Of a stretch of DNA of 64,000 nucleotides, positions 21,076 through 30,658 are shown piece after piece. The DNA comes from Modestobacter versicolor (GTDB taxonomy: Bacteria; Actinomycetota; Actinomycetes; Mycobacteriales; Geodermatophilaceae), in contig NZ_JACIBU010000001.1 of the NCBI RefSeq assembly GCF_014195485.1, positions 1,054,001 through 1,118,000 of the forward strand, written 5' to 3'. A program made the translations under genes and the position numbers. Position 1 is the stretch's first letter; each line of letters starts with the position of its first letter. The notes under the pieces were generated by a model. That model had not been told where the DNA came from. It saw nothing but the letters and a program-made list of their open reading frames with translations, and did not search any database.

Positions 21076-22266
21076 TCAGCGGGCGCCGAGCAGGTGCTCG
21101 ATCATCAGCTGGTCGACCCGGACCACGCCGGCACCGCGCGCGGCCACGGCCGGGACGTCGAGGTCCTCGAAGGACGAGCGGTCGGCCAGCAGGTCCTCGA
21201 AGGTCTCGCCCTCGGCCAGCGTGCTGGTGCGCAGCTCCGGCACGCGGGCGGCGGCGAGCGCCTCCTGCACCTCGGGGTCGGCGCGGAAGGCCGCGGCCCG
21301 CTCCTTGAGCAGCAGGTAGGTGCGCATGTTGGCCGCGGCCGAGCGCCACACGCCGTCCATGTCCTCGGTGCGCAGCGGCTTGTAGTCGAAGTGCCGCGGG
21401 CCCTCGTAGGCCGGGCCGCCGGCGAGGCCGCCGTTCTCCAGCAGGTCGACGGTGGAGAAGGCCTGCAGCAGGTCACCGTGGCCGAACACCAGGTCCTGGT
21501 CGAACTTCGGGCCGTGCTGGCCGTTGAGGTCGATGTGGAAGAGCTTGCCGGCCCAGATCGCCTCGGCGATGCCGTGGGTGAAGTTCAGGTTGGCCATCTG
21601 CTCGTGCCCGGTCTCGGGGTTGAGGCCCACCAGGTGCGAGTGCTCGAGCTTGGCGATGAAGCCCAGCGCGTGCCCGATGGTGGGCAGGAAGATGTCGCCG
21701 CGGGGCTCGTTGGGCTTGGGCTCCAGCGCGAAGCGGAGGCCGTAGCCGCGGGCCTCGGAGTAGGCGGCCAGGGTGTCGATGGCCTCGGCGTAGCGGTCCA
21801 GCGCGGCGATGAGGTCCTTGGCCATGTCGACCTCGGCGCCCTCGCGGCCGCCCCACAGCACGTAGGTCTGCGCCCCCAGCTCGGCGGCCAGGTCCATGTT
21901 CCGCATGACCTTGCGCATCGCGTAGCGGCGGACCTCGCGGTCGTTGGCGGTGAGCCCGCCCTCCTTGAACACCGGGTGGGTGAACAGGTTCGTCGTCACC
22001 ATCGGGACGACCAGGCCGGTCTCGTCGATCGCGGCGCGGAAGCGCTTGATGTGCTCGTCCCGCTTGGCGGTGTCGCTGCCGAAGGGGATGACGTCGTCGT
22101 CGTGGAAGGTGACGCCGTAGGCGCCCATCTCCGCGAGCCGGTGCACCGACTCGACCACGTCGACGTCGGCCCGGGTGGCGTCACCGAAGGGGTCGCGCGC
22201 CGGCCAGCCCACGGTCCACAGGCCGAAGGTGAACTTGTCCTCGGGGGTCGGCTGCAGGGTGCTCAT
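21076..22266 (-). CDS. xylA: Xylose isomerase
   Basis: 396 residues, interconverts D-xylose and D-xylulose with two divalent metals; short class I type as in Streptomyces. [13 protein letters not shown] contains the catalytic His55 with Asp58. Further signature parts: [25 protein letters not shown] (metal-binding Glu), [10 protein letters not shown], and [19 protein letters not shown] (metal ligands). First gene of a xylA-xylB operon, divergent from the ROK regulator. Confidence 0.97.
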   Translation of the reverse strand: MSTLQPTPEDKFTFGLWTVGWPARDPFGDATRADVDVVESVHRLAEMGAYGVTFHDDDVIPFGSDTAKRDEHIKRFRAAIDETGLVVPMVTTNLFTHPVFKEGGLTANDREVRRYAMRKVMRNMDLAAELGAQTYVLWGGREGAEVDMAKDLIAALDRYAEAIDTLAAYSEARGYGLRFALEPKPNEPRGDIFLPTIGHALGFIAKLEHSHLVGLNPETGHEQMANLNFTHGIAEAIWAGKLFHIDLNGQHGPKFDQDLVFGHGDLLQAFSTVDLLENGGLAGGPAYEGPRHFDYKPLRTEDMDGVWRSAAANMRTYLLLKERAAAFRADPEVQEALAAARVPELRTSTLAEGETFEDLLADRSSFEDLDVPAVAARGAGVVRVDQLMIEHLLGAR

Positions 22267-22373
22267 CAGTGAGTTCCTCTCGCTGGGTGGAGCTGACGGG
22301 TGCGGTGCGGGTGCCGGTGGACGGCCGGTGCGGGCCGGTCGAGCGGCCGGGTCACCCGGTGGGGGAACGAATT

Positions 22374-22390
22374 TGTATCGCCTCGAAACA
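22374..22390. promoter_or_regulatory. 17-bp dyad in the xylA/ROK regulator intergenic region (putative operator)
   Basis: TGTATCG-CCT-CGAAACA, 6 of 7 positions paired. It lies in the 152-base divergent promoter region, about 28 bases before the ROK start codon and 108 bases before xylA. It is AT-rich compared with its surroundings. Probably a binding site for the ROK regulator encoded next to it; inference. Confidence 0.55.
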
Positions 22391-22418
22391 TAAGGCCTCG
22401 AGCGGCTAACCTCAACCG

Positions 22419-23639
22419 GTGACGCAGCGACTGGCCGCAGTGCCCAGCGGGGCCCGGCAGTCGACGCTGCGCACCACGAACCTGGGGCTGGTGCTGCGCA
22501 CGGTCTGCGCCTCGCCGACCCCGACCTCGCGGTCGGAGATCGCCGCGGCGACCGGGATGACCCGGGCGACGGCGGCCCGGCTGGCCGACGAGCTGGTGGC
22601 CGGTGGCCTGCTCGACGAGGTCGACCGCGACGCCGTGGAGCCCGACGCCCTCCCCCGCCGCGGCCGGCCGGCCACCCCGCTGCTGCCCGGGGCGCGGTTC
22701 GCCGCGCTGGGCCTGCAGGTGGATGCCGGCCTGGTCGCGGCGCGGGTGCTCGACCTGCGCGGCCGCACCGTGGCCGAGCGGGTCGAGCAGGGCGACTTCC
22801 GCGGCAGCGACCCGGCGGTCACGTTCGCCCGGCTGGGCGAGGTGACCGCCGACGTCCTGGCGGGCCTGCCGGCGGACCTGCGCCTGGTGGGCGGCGGGCT
22901 GGCCCTGCCCGGGCTGGTCGACGAGGGCGCCGGGGTGCTGCTCCGCGCCCCCAACCTCGGCTGGTCCGACCTGCCCACCGCCGACCTGCTGGCCCGGTGC
23001 GTGCCCGCCGGGCTGGACGTGGCGCTGGGCAACGAGGCCGACCTGGCCGCCCGCACCGTCGCCGCGGAGGCGCCCGGCCGGGCGGGCCCGCACCGCGACT
23101 TCCTCTACCTCTCCGGGCAGATCGGCATCGGTGGGGCCGTCGTGCTCGACGGCCGGGTGGTGACCGGCAGCTCCGGCTGGGCCGGCGAGGTCGGCCACGT
23201 CTGCGTCGACCCCGACGGGCCGCCCTGCACCTGCGGGTCCACCGGCTGCCTCGAGCTCTACGCCGGACGGCACGCCCTGCTCCGCGCCGCCGGCCTGCCG
23301 CTGGACGTGGCCCCCGGTCAGCTGGCCGAGCTGGCCCGCTCCGGCGACCCCGCGGCGACCGGTGCGGTGGAGAGCGGGGCGTGGGCCCTCGCGGTGGCCC
23401 TGGCCGGGGTGGTCAACGTCGTCGGCATCCCGACCGTGGCCCTCGGCGGGCACCTGGCCGAGCTGGCCGAGCTGCTGCGCCCGGCCCTGGAGGGGCACCT
23501 GGCGAGCCGGGTGCTCTCCGCCCGCTGGCGCCGGCCGCGGATCGTCGGCGTCCAGGGCCCACCCGCGGCCGGCGCCGGTGGCGCCGCGCTGCGCGCGCTG
23601 GACGTCGTCCTGGCCGACCCGGCACGCCGGCTGGCCTGA
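22419..23639 (+). CDS. ROK-family transcriptional regulator (XylR-like)
   Basis: 406 residues. N-terminal winged helix-turn-helix ([40 protein letters not shown], about 25-65) followed by a ROK sugar-binding/kinase-fold domain: [47 protein letters not shown] and the zinc site [12 protein letters not shown]. The catalytic-type segment is partial, so it probably senses rather than phosphorylates sugar. Divergent from xylA, so most likely the repressor of xylAB. GTG start 22419-22421. Confidence 0.9.
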   Translation: MTQRLAAVPSGARQSTLRTTNLGLVLRTVCASPTPTSRSEIAAATGMTRATAARLADELVAGGLLDEVDRDAVEPDALPRRGRPATPLLPGARFAALGLQVDAGLVAARVLDLRGRTVAERVEQGDFRGSDPAVTFARLGEVTADVLAGLPADLRLVGGGLALPGLVDEGAGVLLRAPNLGWSDLPTADLLARCVPAGLDVALGNEADLAARTVAAEAPGRAGPHRDFLYLSGQIGIGGAVVLDGRVVTGSSGWAGEVGHVCVDPDGPPCTCGSTGCLELYAGRHALLRAAGLPLDVAPGQLAELARSGDPAATGAVESGAWALAVALAGVVNVVGIPTVALGGHLAELAELLRPALEGHLASRVLSARWRRPRIVGVQGPPAAGAGGAALRALDVVLADPARRLA

Positions 23640-23671
23640 CCCGACGGGCACGGTGCCCACCCGCGGTCCCG

Positions 23672-24583
23672 CTACTTGCCGAAGCCGGCGGTGAGCCCGC
23701 CCAGCAGGTAGCGCCGGCCCACGAGGTAGACCGCGAAGATCGGCAGCAGGGACAGCGTGACGGCGGCGAGCAGCCCCGGCACGTTGGTGCCGAACTGGCT
23801 CTGGAACGTCGTCAGGCCCAGGGTCAGGGTGCGCTGGTCGGCCGACTGGGTGAGCACCAGGGGGAAGAGGAACCCGTTCCAGGCGTTCATCGCGGTGAAG
23901 ACCACGACGGTGGTGATCGCCGGCTTGGCCAGCGGCAGGACCAGGTTGCGCAGCGTCCCGAAGGCACCGGCGCCGTCGAGGGTCTGCGCCTCGTACAGCT
24001 CGTTGGGGATGTCGCGGAGGCTGTTGGTCATCACCAGCATCGCCACCGGCAGCGCGAACGCGGCCGTCGGCAGGATGACCGCCAGCAGGGTGTCGTAGAG
24101 CCGCATCTGGTTGATCAGCAGGAAGACCGGGATGATCGTCGCCTGGGCCGGCACCGCCAGGCCGATCAGCATGACCGAGAAGCCGCGCTGGACCAGCGGG
24201 CTGGCGTTCCGCGCCACCGCGTAGGCCGCCGGGACCACGAGCGCGACCACGATCGCGACCGTGCCCACGGTGACGATGATGTTGTTCAGGAAGTAGCGGC
24301 CGAAGCCCCCGGTGAAGACCGACTCGTAGTTCTCCAGCGTCGGGTTGCCGGGCGGGGCCAGCGGGTTGTCGCGCAGGTAGTCCTGGCGGGTGCGGAAGCT
24401 GCCGTTGACCAGGTAGTACAGCGGCACCAGGACGAGGACCAGCCAGAAGACCGACAGCACGCCGGCCAGCCAGTTGGGCCGCTCGCGGCCGACCTTGCGG
24501 CGCCGCCGGCCGGTGACCGGCCCGGCGGGGTCGGTCGAGGCCGGCACCAGGGCCGTCGGGACGCCGGACTGGGTGAGGCTCAC
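23672..24583 (-). CDS. Carbohydrate ABC transporter permease (MalG/LacG type)
   Basis: 303 residues. A basic N-terminal tail, then six predicted membrane helices starting at WLAGVLSVFWLVLVLVPLYYL. The EAA loop that contacts the ATPase is DIPNELYEAQTLDGAGAFGTLRNLVLPLAKP. The GTG start (24581-24583) overlaps the preceding permease stop as GTGA. Resembles BxlG-type permeases of streptomycete xylobiose transporters by context. Ends AGFGK. Confidence 0.92.
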   Translation of the reverse strand: MSLTQSGVPTALVPASTDPAGPVTGRRRRKVGRERPNWLAGVLSVFWLVLVLVPLYYLVNGSFRTRQDYLRDNPLAPPGNPTLENYESVFTGGFGRYFLNNIIVTVGTVAIVVALVVPAAYAVARNASPLVQRGFSVMLIGLAVPAQATIIPVFLLINQMRLYDTLLAVILPTAAFALPVAMLVMTNSLRDIPNELYEAQTLDGAGAFGTLRNLVLPLAKPAITTVVVFTAMNAWNGFLFPLVLTQSADQRTLTLGLTTFQSQFGTNVPGLLAAVTLSLLPIFAVYLVGRRYLLGGLTAGFGK

Positions 24584-25458
24584 AGGCCCTCCTGCTGGCT
24601 GGTCATGGCGCGGAAGCCGGTGAGCCGGGTGACGGCGAGGGACAGCGCGGCACCGAGCACCACCAGGATCACGGCGATGGCGCTGGCGTAGCCGAACTCG
24701 TACCCGCTGAAGCCGGTGATGTACATGTACAGCGGCGCGATGCGGGTGGCCGTGCCCGGGCCGCCCCCGGTCAGGATCAGGATCGTGTCGAAGGTGGTCA
24801 CCGAGCCGACCAGCATCAGCACGGTCGAGGTGATCACCGTGTAGCGCAGCAGCGGCAGGGTGATCCGGAAGAACTGCTTGTAGCGGCCGGCCCCGTCGAT
24901 GGTCGCGGCCTCGTAGATCGAGACCGGGATGCCGCGGGCGGCGCTCTGGTAGAGCAGCGTGTGGAACGGGACGTACTGCCAGGTGAGCACCCACGCCACC
25001 GCGTAGATGACGACGCTGGAGTCGCCCAGGAAGTTGATGTCCCGCAGCAGCGGGATCTGCTCGGTGAGCCCGAAGTTGGGGTCGAACACCGAGTTCCACA
25101 GCAGCGCGATGGCCGCGGTGGACAGCAGCACCGGCAGGAAGAAGATCGCGCTCAGCACTGCCCGGTTGCGCTGCCGGCCGGCCGCCCAGACCCCGATCAC
25201 GAGTGCGATCGGGGTCTGGACGACCCAGCCGAGGACCATGAACACGAGCGTCAGCCTCAGCGAGCTCCACACCTGGCCGTCCTCGACGAGGCGGGACCAG
25301 TTGCCCGCCCCGGACAGCGCCGGGAAGCCGAAGCCGTCCCAGTCGGTGAAGCTGAGGTAGACGACGAGCACCATCGGCAGGACGGCGAACACCCCGAAGA
25401 AGGTCACCGCCGGCGCCAGGTACCAGCCGGAAGGACGCTCTCGTCCCGTGACTGCCAT
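24580..25458 (-). CDS. Carbohydrate ABC transporter permease (MalF/LacF type)
   Basis: 292 residues, six predicted membrane helices. EAA loop: RGIPVSIYEAATIDGAGRYKQFFRITLPLLRY. N-terminal helix GWYLAPAVTFFGVFAVLPMVLVVYLSF is typical of the MalF-type subunit. ATG start 25456-25458. Second gene of the binding protein-permease-permease operon, 35 bases from the binding protein gene; BxlF-like by context. Confidence 0.92.
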   Translation of the reverse strand: MAVTGRERPSGWYLAPAVTFFGVFAVLPMVLVVYLSFTDWDGFGFPALSGAGNWSRLVEDGQVWSSLRLTLVFMVLGWVVQTPIALVIGVWAAGRQRNRAVLSAIFFLPVLLSTAAIALLWNSVFDPNFGLTEQIPLLRDINFLGDSSVVIYAVAWVLTWQYVPFHTLLYQSAARGIPVSIYEAATIDGAGRYKQFFRITLPLLRYTVITSTVLMLVGSVTTFDTILILTGGGPGTATRIAPLYMYITGFSGYEFGYASAIAVILVVLGAALSLAVTRLTGFRAMTSQQEGL

Positions 25459-25493
25459 GTCAGGTCCTCTGTGTCAGTGCGCGAGCAGGTGGA

Positions 25494-26804
25494 TCAGCCG
25501 GCGAGTGCGGAGACGAAGCCCTCCGGGGTCTGCTCGCCCAGGAAGAAGTTCTGCAGCTCGGTCAGCATCTTGGTCGCCACGTCCGACTGCAGGTCCTGGT
25601 CCCAGGAGAGCTGGAAGTTGGCCGCCTCGGCCACCTGGTCGTAGATCGTCGTGGTGTAGTCGGCGTTGTCGCCGGCGGCCAGCTGGTCGCGGACACCGGT
25701 GATCGGCATGACGTCGCCGGCCTCGACCAGGTCGGTCACGTAGTCCTCGTCGGTGAGGGCGGTGCGCACGTACTCCAGCGCCGCGTCCTTGTTGTCCGAG
25801 TCCTTGGTCACCGAGTAGAAGTTCGACACGTTGCCGACCAGGTTCGACGGGTCACCCGCGCCGCCCTCGACCGCCGGGAACGGGCCGTAGCCCAGGTTGC
25901 CGGCGTTCACGAAGTCCGGGCTCTGCCCGAGCTGGTTGGTGAACTCCCACGAGCCCATCAGGTGGAACCCGGCCTGGCCCTCGGCGAGGATGGTGGAGGC
26001 ACCACCGACGTCGTAGCCGACCGAGGCGAAGTCGTCACCGAAGGCACCGGCGTCGATGAGCTGCTTGAGCATGGTCATCGCCTCCAGGACCTCGGGCTGC
26101 TCCCAGCCGCCGTTCTTGCCGTCCCGGATGTTCTGGAACACCTCGGGGCCGCCGACGCGGTCGAGCAGGTACTCCGCCCACATCAGCTCGGTCCACGACT
26201 GCGAACCGGCCAGCGCGATCGGGGTGATGCCCTTGGCCTTCAGCGCCTCGACGTCCTGGAGCAGCTGGTCCCAGGTGGCCGGGGACTCGGTGATGCCGGC
26301 CGAGGCCAGCACCTCCTTGTTGTTGAACAGCAGGACCGGCTGGACGCCGCGCATCGGCAGGCCGTACTGCTTGCCGTCGATCTCGGCACCGGCGAGCACG
26401 CTGGGCAGGAAGGCGTCGCGGAGCTCGGGGTTCTCGTCGAGCATCGGGGTCAGGTCCTCGATCTTGCCCGCGTCGACGTACTCCTTGAGGTTGCCGCCAC
26501 CCCAGTTGAAGAAGACGTCGGGGGCGTTGGCCGAGTTGATCGCCGTGCGCAGCCGCTGCTTGTACGGGTCGTTGCCGAACGTCTGCAGCTCCACCTCGCC
26601 GACGTCGGAGGTCTCGTTGAAGCGGTCGATCGAGGCCTGCTCGATCGGGTTGAGGGTCGTGTCCTGGAGGGCCCACACCTGGGCGGTGCCTCCGTCGCCG
26701 CCGCCCCCGCCGCTGGGGCCCGAGGAGCCACAAGCGACCAGAGAACCAGCCAGGACAAGGGTCGTGGCCGTCGTGGCCACGCGGGTCAAGCGCCGGGGGG
26801 ACAT
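25494..26804 (-). CDS. Sugar-binding lipoprotein of ABC transporter (xylobiose/xylo-oligosaccharide candidate)
   Basis: 436 residues. Signal peptide with lipobox SLVACGSS at about residue 25, then a Gly-rich linker and a family 1 extracellular solute-binding fold: IEQASIDRFNETS, PYKQRLRTAINSANAPDVFFNW, GLPMRGVQPVLLFNNKEVL, FHLMGSWEFTNQLGQ. Start ATG 26802-26804 with AGGAAGG upstream. Context (GH3 glycosidase, xylA/B, LacI regulator with CGAAAGTTTCG sites) points to xylobiose or related oligosaccharides; substrate not proven. Confidence 0.9.
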   Translation of the reverse strand: MSPRRLTRVATTATTLVLAGSLVACGSSGPSGGGGGDGGTAQVWALQDTTLNPIEQASIDRFNETSDVGEVELQTFGNDPYKQRLRTAINSANAPDVFFNWGGGNLKEYVDAGKIEDLTPMLDENPELRDAFLPSVLAGAEIDGKQYGLPMRGVQPVLLFNNKEVLASAGITESPATWDQLLQDVEALKAKGITPIALAGSQSWTELMWAEYLLDRVGGPEVFQNIRDGKNGGWEQPEVLEAMTMLKQLIDAGAFGDDFASVGYDVGGASTILAEGQAGFHLMGSWEFTNQLGQSPDFVNAGNLGYGPFPAVEGGAGDPSNLVGNVSNFYSVTKDSDNKDAALEYVRTALTDEDYVTDLVEAGDVMPITGVRDQLAAGDNADYTTTIYDQVAEAANFQLSWDQDLQSDVATKMLTELQNFFLGEQTPEGFVSALAG

Positions 26805-26838
26805 CCCACCGCCACCTTCCTGTTTCGTCGTTGAAAAC

Positions 26839-26849
26839 CGAAAGTTTCG
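26839..26849. promoter_or_regulatory. CGAAAGTTTCG palindrome (putative LacI/BxlR-type operator, binding-protein side)
   Basis: Perfect 11-bp palindrome CGAAA-G-TTTCG, 35 bases upstream of the binding-protein start. It matches the CGAA-N-TTCG core reported for the streptomycete xylobiose regulator BxlR. Likely bound by the divergent LacI-family regulator. Confidence 0.7.
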
Positions 26850-26995
26850 AGCAGTTGCGAGAACGTAAGCCACGTCACCGGGGGGTGTCAACGCAGCCCA
26901 CAATCCGCGCGTCGCTGCGAGACCGAACCGTTGCACAGCCTCGTCCGGACACTCCGACGAGAGCCGCGAAAGGGCCGTGGCGACTACCGGATCTC

Positions 26996-27006
26996 CGAAA
27001 GTTTCG
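26996..27006. promoter_or_regulatory. Second CGAAAGTTTCG palindrome (putative operator, regulator side)
   Basis: Identical to the site at 26839-26849, 157 bp away (centre to centre) and 112 bases upstream of the lacI-type start. Two identical sites in one divergent promoter region suggest cooperative or looped repression plus autoregulation; inference. Confidence 0.7.
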
Positions 27007-27117
27007 ATACCGTCCACCGCACGCCGACAGCGACGCCGGCCTGACCGCTCCCGGTGAGGTGGGCTGGCTCGAGCCACCCGGGTCGGCACCGATCGAGGAC
27101 CGGGAGGGCCGTACCCA

Positions 27118-28119
27118 GTGCCACCACCAGAGCTGGGCAGACCGACGCTGGCGAGCATCGCCGCGGCGGCCGGGGTCTCGCTGCCCACCGTGTCCAAGGT
27201 CGTCAACGGCAAGCAGGACGTCGCGCCGGCCACCCGGGCCCACGTGCAGCAGCTGCTCGAGCAGCACAACTACGTCCCGGTGGTGCGCAAGGCGCCCACC
27301 GACCTCCTGGTCGACGTGGTCTTCACCGCGCTGGACAGCCCCTGGGCCGTCGAGATCCTGCGCGGGGTCACCGAGAGCGGCCTGGAGGTCGTCGTCTCCT
27401 CCCAGTCCCGGACGGCGGAGACCGACTGGGTGCAGTCGCTCATCGCCGGCGGCCGCCGCGGCGCGCTCGTCGTCACCTCCCGGCTCACCGCGGCCGACCA
27501 GCGCCGGCTGGGCCGCTCCCAGCTGCCGGTCGTGGTGATCGACCCGGTCGACATGCCCGGCCAGGACGTGCCGAGCGTCGGCGCCACCAACTGGGCCGGC
27601 GGGCTGGCCGCCACCGAGCACCTGGTCGACCTGGGCCACCGGCGCATCGCCGTGGTCGGCGGGCCGCAGGACTACCTCTGCAGCCGCGCCCGGATCGACG
27701 GCTACCGGGCCGCGCTCGAGCGGGCCGGCATCGCCGTCGACCCGGTGCTGCTGCGGCACGGCAACTTCCGCCACCAGGGCGGTTACGACCAGGCCCGCGC
27801 GCTGCTGGAGCTGCCCGACCCGCCGACGGCCATCTTCGCCGGCAGCGACGAGCAGGCCTTCGGCGTCATGGAGGCCGCCCGCCAGGCCGGCCTGTCGGTG
27901 CCCGACGACCTGAGCGTGGTGGGCTTCGACGACCTGCCGATGGCCCGCTGGTCGTCGCCGCCGCTGACCACCGTGCGCCAGCCGCTGGCCGACATGGGCC
28001 GGATGGCCGGGCGGATGCTGCACGAGCTCATCAACGGCGGCCGGCTGGCCAGCCAGCGCGTCGAGCTGGCGACGCACCTCGTCCCGCGCGCCTCCACGGC
28101 CGCACCCCGCCACCGCTGA
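27118..28119 (+). CDS. LacI-family transcriptional regulator (BxlR-like)
   Basis: 333 residues. N-terminal HTH RPTLASIAAAAGVSLPTVSKVVNGKQDVAPATRAHVQQLLEQHNYVP, then a periplasmic-binding-like sensor domain (LVDVVFTALDSPWAVEILRG, GGLAATEHLVDLGHRRIAVVGG, IDGYRAALERAG, AIFAGSDEQAFGVMEAARQAGL, VGFDDLPMARW). GTG start 27118-27120. It is divergent from the transporter operon and precedes the GH3 gene by 94 bases, so it is probably cotranscribed with it. Confidence 0.93.
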   Translation: MPPPELGRPTLASIAAAAGVSLPTVSKVVNGKQDVAPATRAHVQQLLEQHNYVPVVRKAPTDLLVDVVFTALDSPWAVEILRGVTESGLEVVVSSQSRTAETDWVQSLIAGGRRGALVVTSRLTAADQRRLGRSQLPVVVIDPVDMPGQDVPSVGATNWAGGLAATEHLVDLGHRRIAVVGGPQDYLCSRARIDGYRAALERAGIAVDPVLLRHGNFRHQGGYDQARALLELPDPPTAIFAGSDEQAFGVMEAARQAGLSVPDDLSVVGFDDLPMARWSSPPLTTVRQPLADMGRMAGRMLHELINGGRLASQRVELATHLVPRASTAAPRHR

Positions 28120-28213
28120 CCCGCACCCCTCCCGCCGTGACCCGGCACTGCCCACCGGCGCTGACCCGCCGCGCGCCTCCCCGGCGCCCTGACCACCCCC
28201 AGGAGCCCCGCTC

Positions 28214-30586
28214 GTGACCGAACGCCAGTCCCCGCCTGCCCTCGACGCGGAGGCGTCGGCTGCCGCCGCCGTCTGGCGCGACCCGGCCCGCCCGCTGCCT
28301 GAGCGCGTCGCCGCGCTGATGGGCGTGATGACCCTCGAGGAGAAGGTCGCGCAGCTCTACGGCGTGTGGACCGCCATCTCCGAGGGCGAGGAGGTCGCGC
28401 CCAACCAGCACGAGTTCTCCGAGCCGCTGCCGCCGTGGGAGGAGCTGACCGCCCCCGGCCTCGGCCAGCTCACCCGGGTGTTCGGCACCGGACCGGTCGA
28501 GCCGGCGATCGGCGCCAAGGTCCTCGCCCAGACCCAGCGCGGCATCATCGACGGTTCCCGGCTGGGCATCCCGGCGATCGCCCACGAGGAGTGCCTGACC
28601 GGCTTCACCGCCTGGGGTGCCACGGTCTTCCCGACCCCGCTGGCCTGGGGCGCCTCCTTCGACGCCGTCACCGTGCACGCGATGGCCCGGGGCATCGGCG
28701 AGGTCATGCGCTCGGTCGGGGTGCACCAGGGCCTCTCCCCCGTGCTGGACGTCTCCTTCGACCACCGCTGGGGCCGCACCGAGGAGACCATCGGCGAGGA
28801 CCCGTACCTCGTCGCCGCGCTCGGCTCCGCCTACACCCGCGGTCTCGAGGACGCCGGCATCGTCGCCACCCTCAAGCACTTCGCCGGCTACTCCGGCTCC
28901 TCCGCCGGGCGCAACCACGCCCCGGTCCGCATCGGCCCGCGCGAGTTCGCCGACGTCGTGCTGCCGCCGTTCGAGGCGGCGCTGCGCGAGGGCGGCGCCC
29001 GCTCGGTGATGAACAGCTACGCGGCCGTGGACGGCGTCCCCGCCGGCGCCGACCCGGGCCTGCTCACCGACCTGCTGCGCGGCCGCCTCGGCTTCGACGG
29101 CGTCGTCGTCGCCGACTACTTCGCCGTCTCCTTCCTGGAGACGACGCAGGGCGTGGCCGGCTCCCCCGCGGACGCCGCCGCCCTGGCGCTGACCGCCGGT
29201 ATCGACGTGGAGCTGCCGACGGTGCGCTGCTACGGCGAGCCGCTGCTGGACCTGGTCCGCTCCGGGCAGCTGCCGGTCGAGCTGGTCGACCGGGCGCTGG
29301 AGCGGGTGCTGCGGCAGAAGGCCGAGCTGGGCCTGCTGGACGCCGGCTGGGACCCCGAGCCCGCCGCGCTGCGGGCCGCCGAGGAGCTGGACTTCGACCC
29401 GCCCGCGATGCGGGCGCTGGCCCGCACGCTGGCCGAGCGCTCGGTCGTGCTGCTGGACGACCGCGCCGGCGTGCTGCCGCTGCGGGAGCCGGCGTCGGTC
29501 GCCGTCGTCGGCCCGTGCGCGGACGACGTCCTGGCGCTGATGGGCTGCTACGCCTTCCCCAACCACGTCGGCGTGCAGCACCCCGGCATGCCGCTGGGCA
29601 TCGAGCTGCCGACGCTGCTGGACCAGGTGCGGGCCGAGTTCGCGTCAGCCTCGGTGACCTACGCGCCGGGCTGCCCGGTGCAGGAGCCGGACGCGAGCGG
29701 CATCGCCGAGGCCGTGCGCACCGCGCAGGACGCCGACGTCGTGCTGGCCGTGCTCGGCGACCGGGCCGGCCTGTTCGGGCGCGGAACCTCCGGCGAGGGC
29801 TGCGACGCCGACGACCTGAGCCTGCCGGGCTCGCAGGCCGAGCTGCTCGACGCGCTGCTGGACACCGGCAAGCCGGTGGTCGTCGTGCTGCTCACCGGCC
29901 GGCCCTACGCGCTGGGCGCGGTGGTCGACCGCGCGGCCGCGATCGTGCAGGCGTTCTTCCCGGGCGAGGAGGGCGCCGGCGCGGTCGCCGGCGTGCTCAG
30001 CGGTCGGGTCAACCCCTCCGGCCGGCTCCCCGTCCAGGTCGCCCGCACCCCCGGCGGGTCGCCGGCGACGTACCTGGCGCCCGCGCTGGCCCGCAAGAGC
30101 GGGATCAGCTCGGCCGACCCGACGCCGGCCTTCCCGTTCGGGCACGGCCTGTCCTACACGACCTTCGACTGGTCGGACCTGGCCGTGACCGGGGCCGCCG
30201 ACGGCGCGTGGCCCACGGACGGCTCGGTCACCGTCTCCTGCACGGTGCGCAACACCGGCTCGCGGTCCGGCGCCGACGTGGTGCAGCTCTACCTGCACGA
30301 CCCGGTGGCCAGCGTGGTGCGCCCGGTGCGCCAGCTCGTGGGCTTCGCCCGGGTCGAGCTGGACGCCGGTGCCGCCGCCCGGGTCACCTTCACGGTGCAC
30401 GCCGACCGCACCTCGTTCACCGGGCGCGACCTGCAGCGCGTCGTCGAGGGTGGGGACGTCGTCCTGCAGCTGGGCGCCTCGAGCGAGGACCTGCGGCTGG
30501 AGGCACCGCTGCGACTGACCGGCCCGGACCGCGTCGTCGGCGCCGACCGGGTGCTCTCCACGCCGGTGGAGGTCTCCGCGGTCTGA
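28214..30586 (+). CDS. Family 3 glycoside hydrolase (beta-xylosidase/beta-glucosidase)
   Basis: 790 residues, no signal peptide, so it acts on sugars after uptake. GH3 N-domain with RLGIPAIAHEECLTGF, SPVLDVSFDHRWGRTEETIGEDPYL, GIVATLKHFAGYSGSSAGRNHAP (Lys-His substrate site) and the nucleophile segment GFDGVVVADYF with Asp301. The C-domain has VVLLDDRAGVLPL and GRGTSGEGCDADDLSLPG (acid/base region), then PFGHGLSYT and a fibronectin III-like domain (SVTVSCTVRNTGSRSGADVVQLYLHDP). Start GTG 28214 with AGGAG upstream. Xylosidase activity is favoured by context. Confidence 0.92.
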   Translation: MTERQSPPALDAEASAAAAVWRDPARPLPERVAALMGVMTLEEKVAQLYGVWTAISEGEEVAPNQHEFSEPLPPWEELTAPGLGQLTRVFGTGPVEPAIGAKVLAQTQRGIIDGSRLGIPAIAHEECLTGFTAWGATVFPTPLAWGASFDAVTVHAMARGIGEVMRSVGVHQGLSPVLDVSFDHRWGRTEETIGEDPYLVAALGSAYTRGLEDAGIVATLKHFAGYSGSSAGRNHAPVRIGPREFADVVLPPFEAALREGGARSVMNSYAAVDGVPAGADPGLLTDLLRGRLGFDGVVVADYFAVSFLETTQGVAGSPADAAALALTAGIDVELPTVRCYGEPLLDLVRSGQLPVELVDRALERVLRQKAELGLLDAGWDPEPAALRAAEELDFDPPAMRALARTLAERSVVLLDDRAGVLPLREPASVAVVGPCADDVLALMGCYAFPNHVGVQHPGMPLGIELPTLLDQVRAEFASASVTYAPGCPVQEPDASGIAEAVRTAQDADVVLAVLGDRAGLFGRGTSGEGCDADDLSLPGSQAELLDALLDTGKPVVVVLLTGRPYALGAVVDRAAAIVQAFFPGEEGAGAVAGVLSGRVNPSGRLPVQVARTPGGSPATYLAPALARKSGISSADPTPAFPFGHGLSYTTFDWSDLAVTGAADGAWPTDGSVTVSCTVRNTGSRSGADVVQLYLHDPVASVVRPVRQLVGFARVELDAGAAARVTFTVHADRTSFTGRDLQRVVEGGDVVLQLGASSEDLRLEAPLRLTGPDRVVGADRVLSTPVEVSAV

Positions 30587-30598
30587 CCCCCGCCGATC

Positions 30599-30654
30599 GG
30601 CCCTCCTACAGGGGCCCGCCGCGAGCCTGCGAGCGGTGGGGGGCAGGAGGGTCC
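30599..30654. terminator. Bidirectional terminator between GH3 and DUF664 genes (dispersed repeat copy C)
   Basis: GGCCCTCCT (30599-30607) pairs with AGGAGGGTCC (30645-30654); the centre carries CGAGCCTGCGAG (30622-30633) identical to copy A. It sits between convergent genes and ends five bases from the minus-strand stop codon. Confidence 0.65.
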
Positions 30655-30658
30655 TTCA

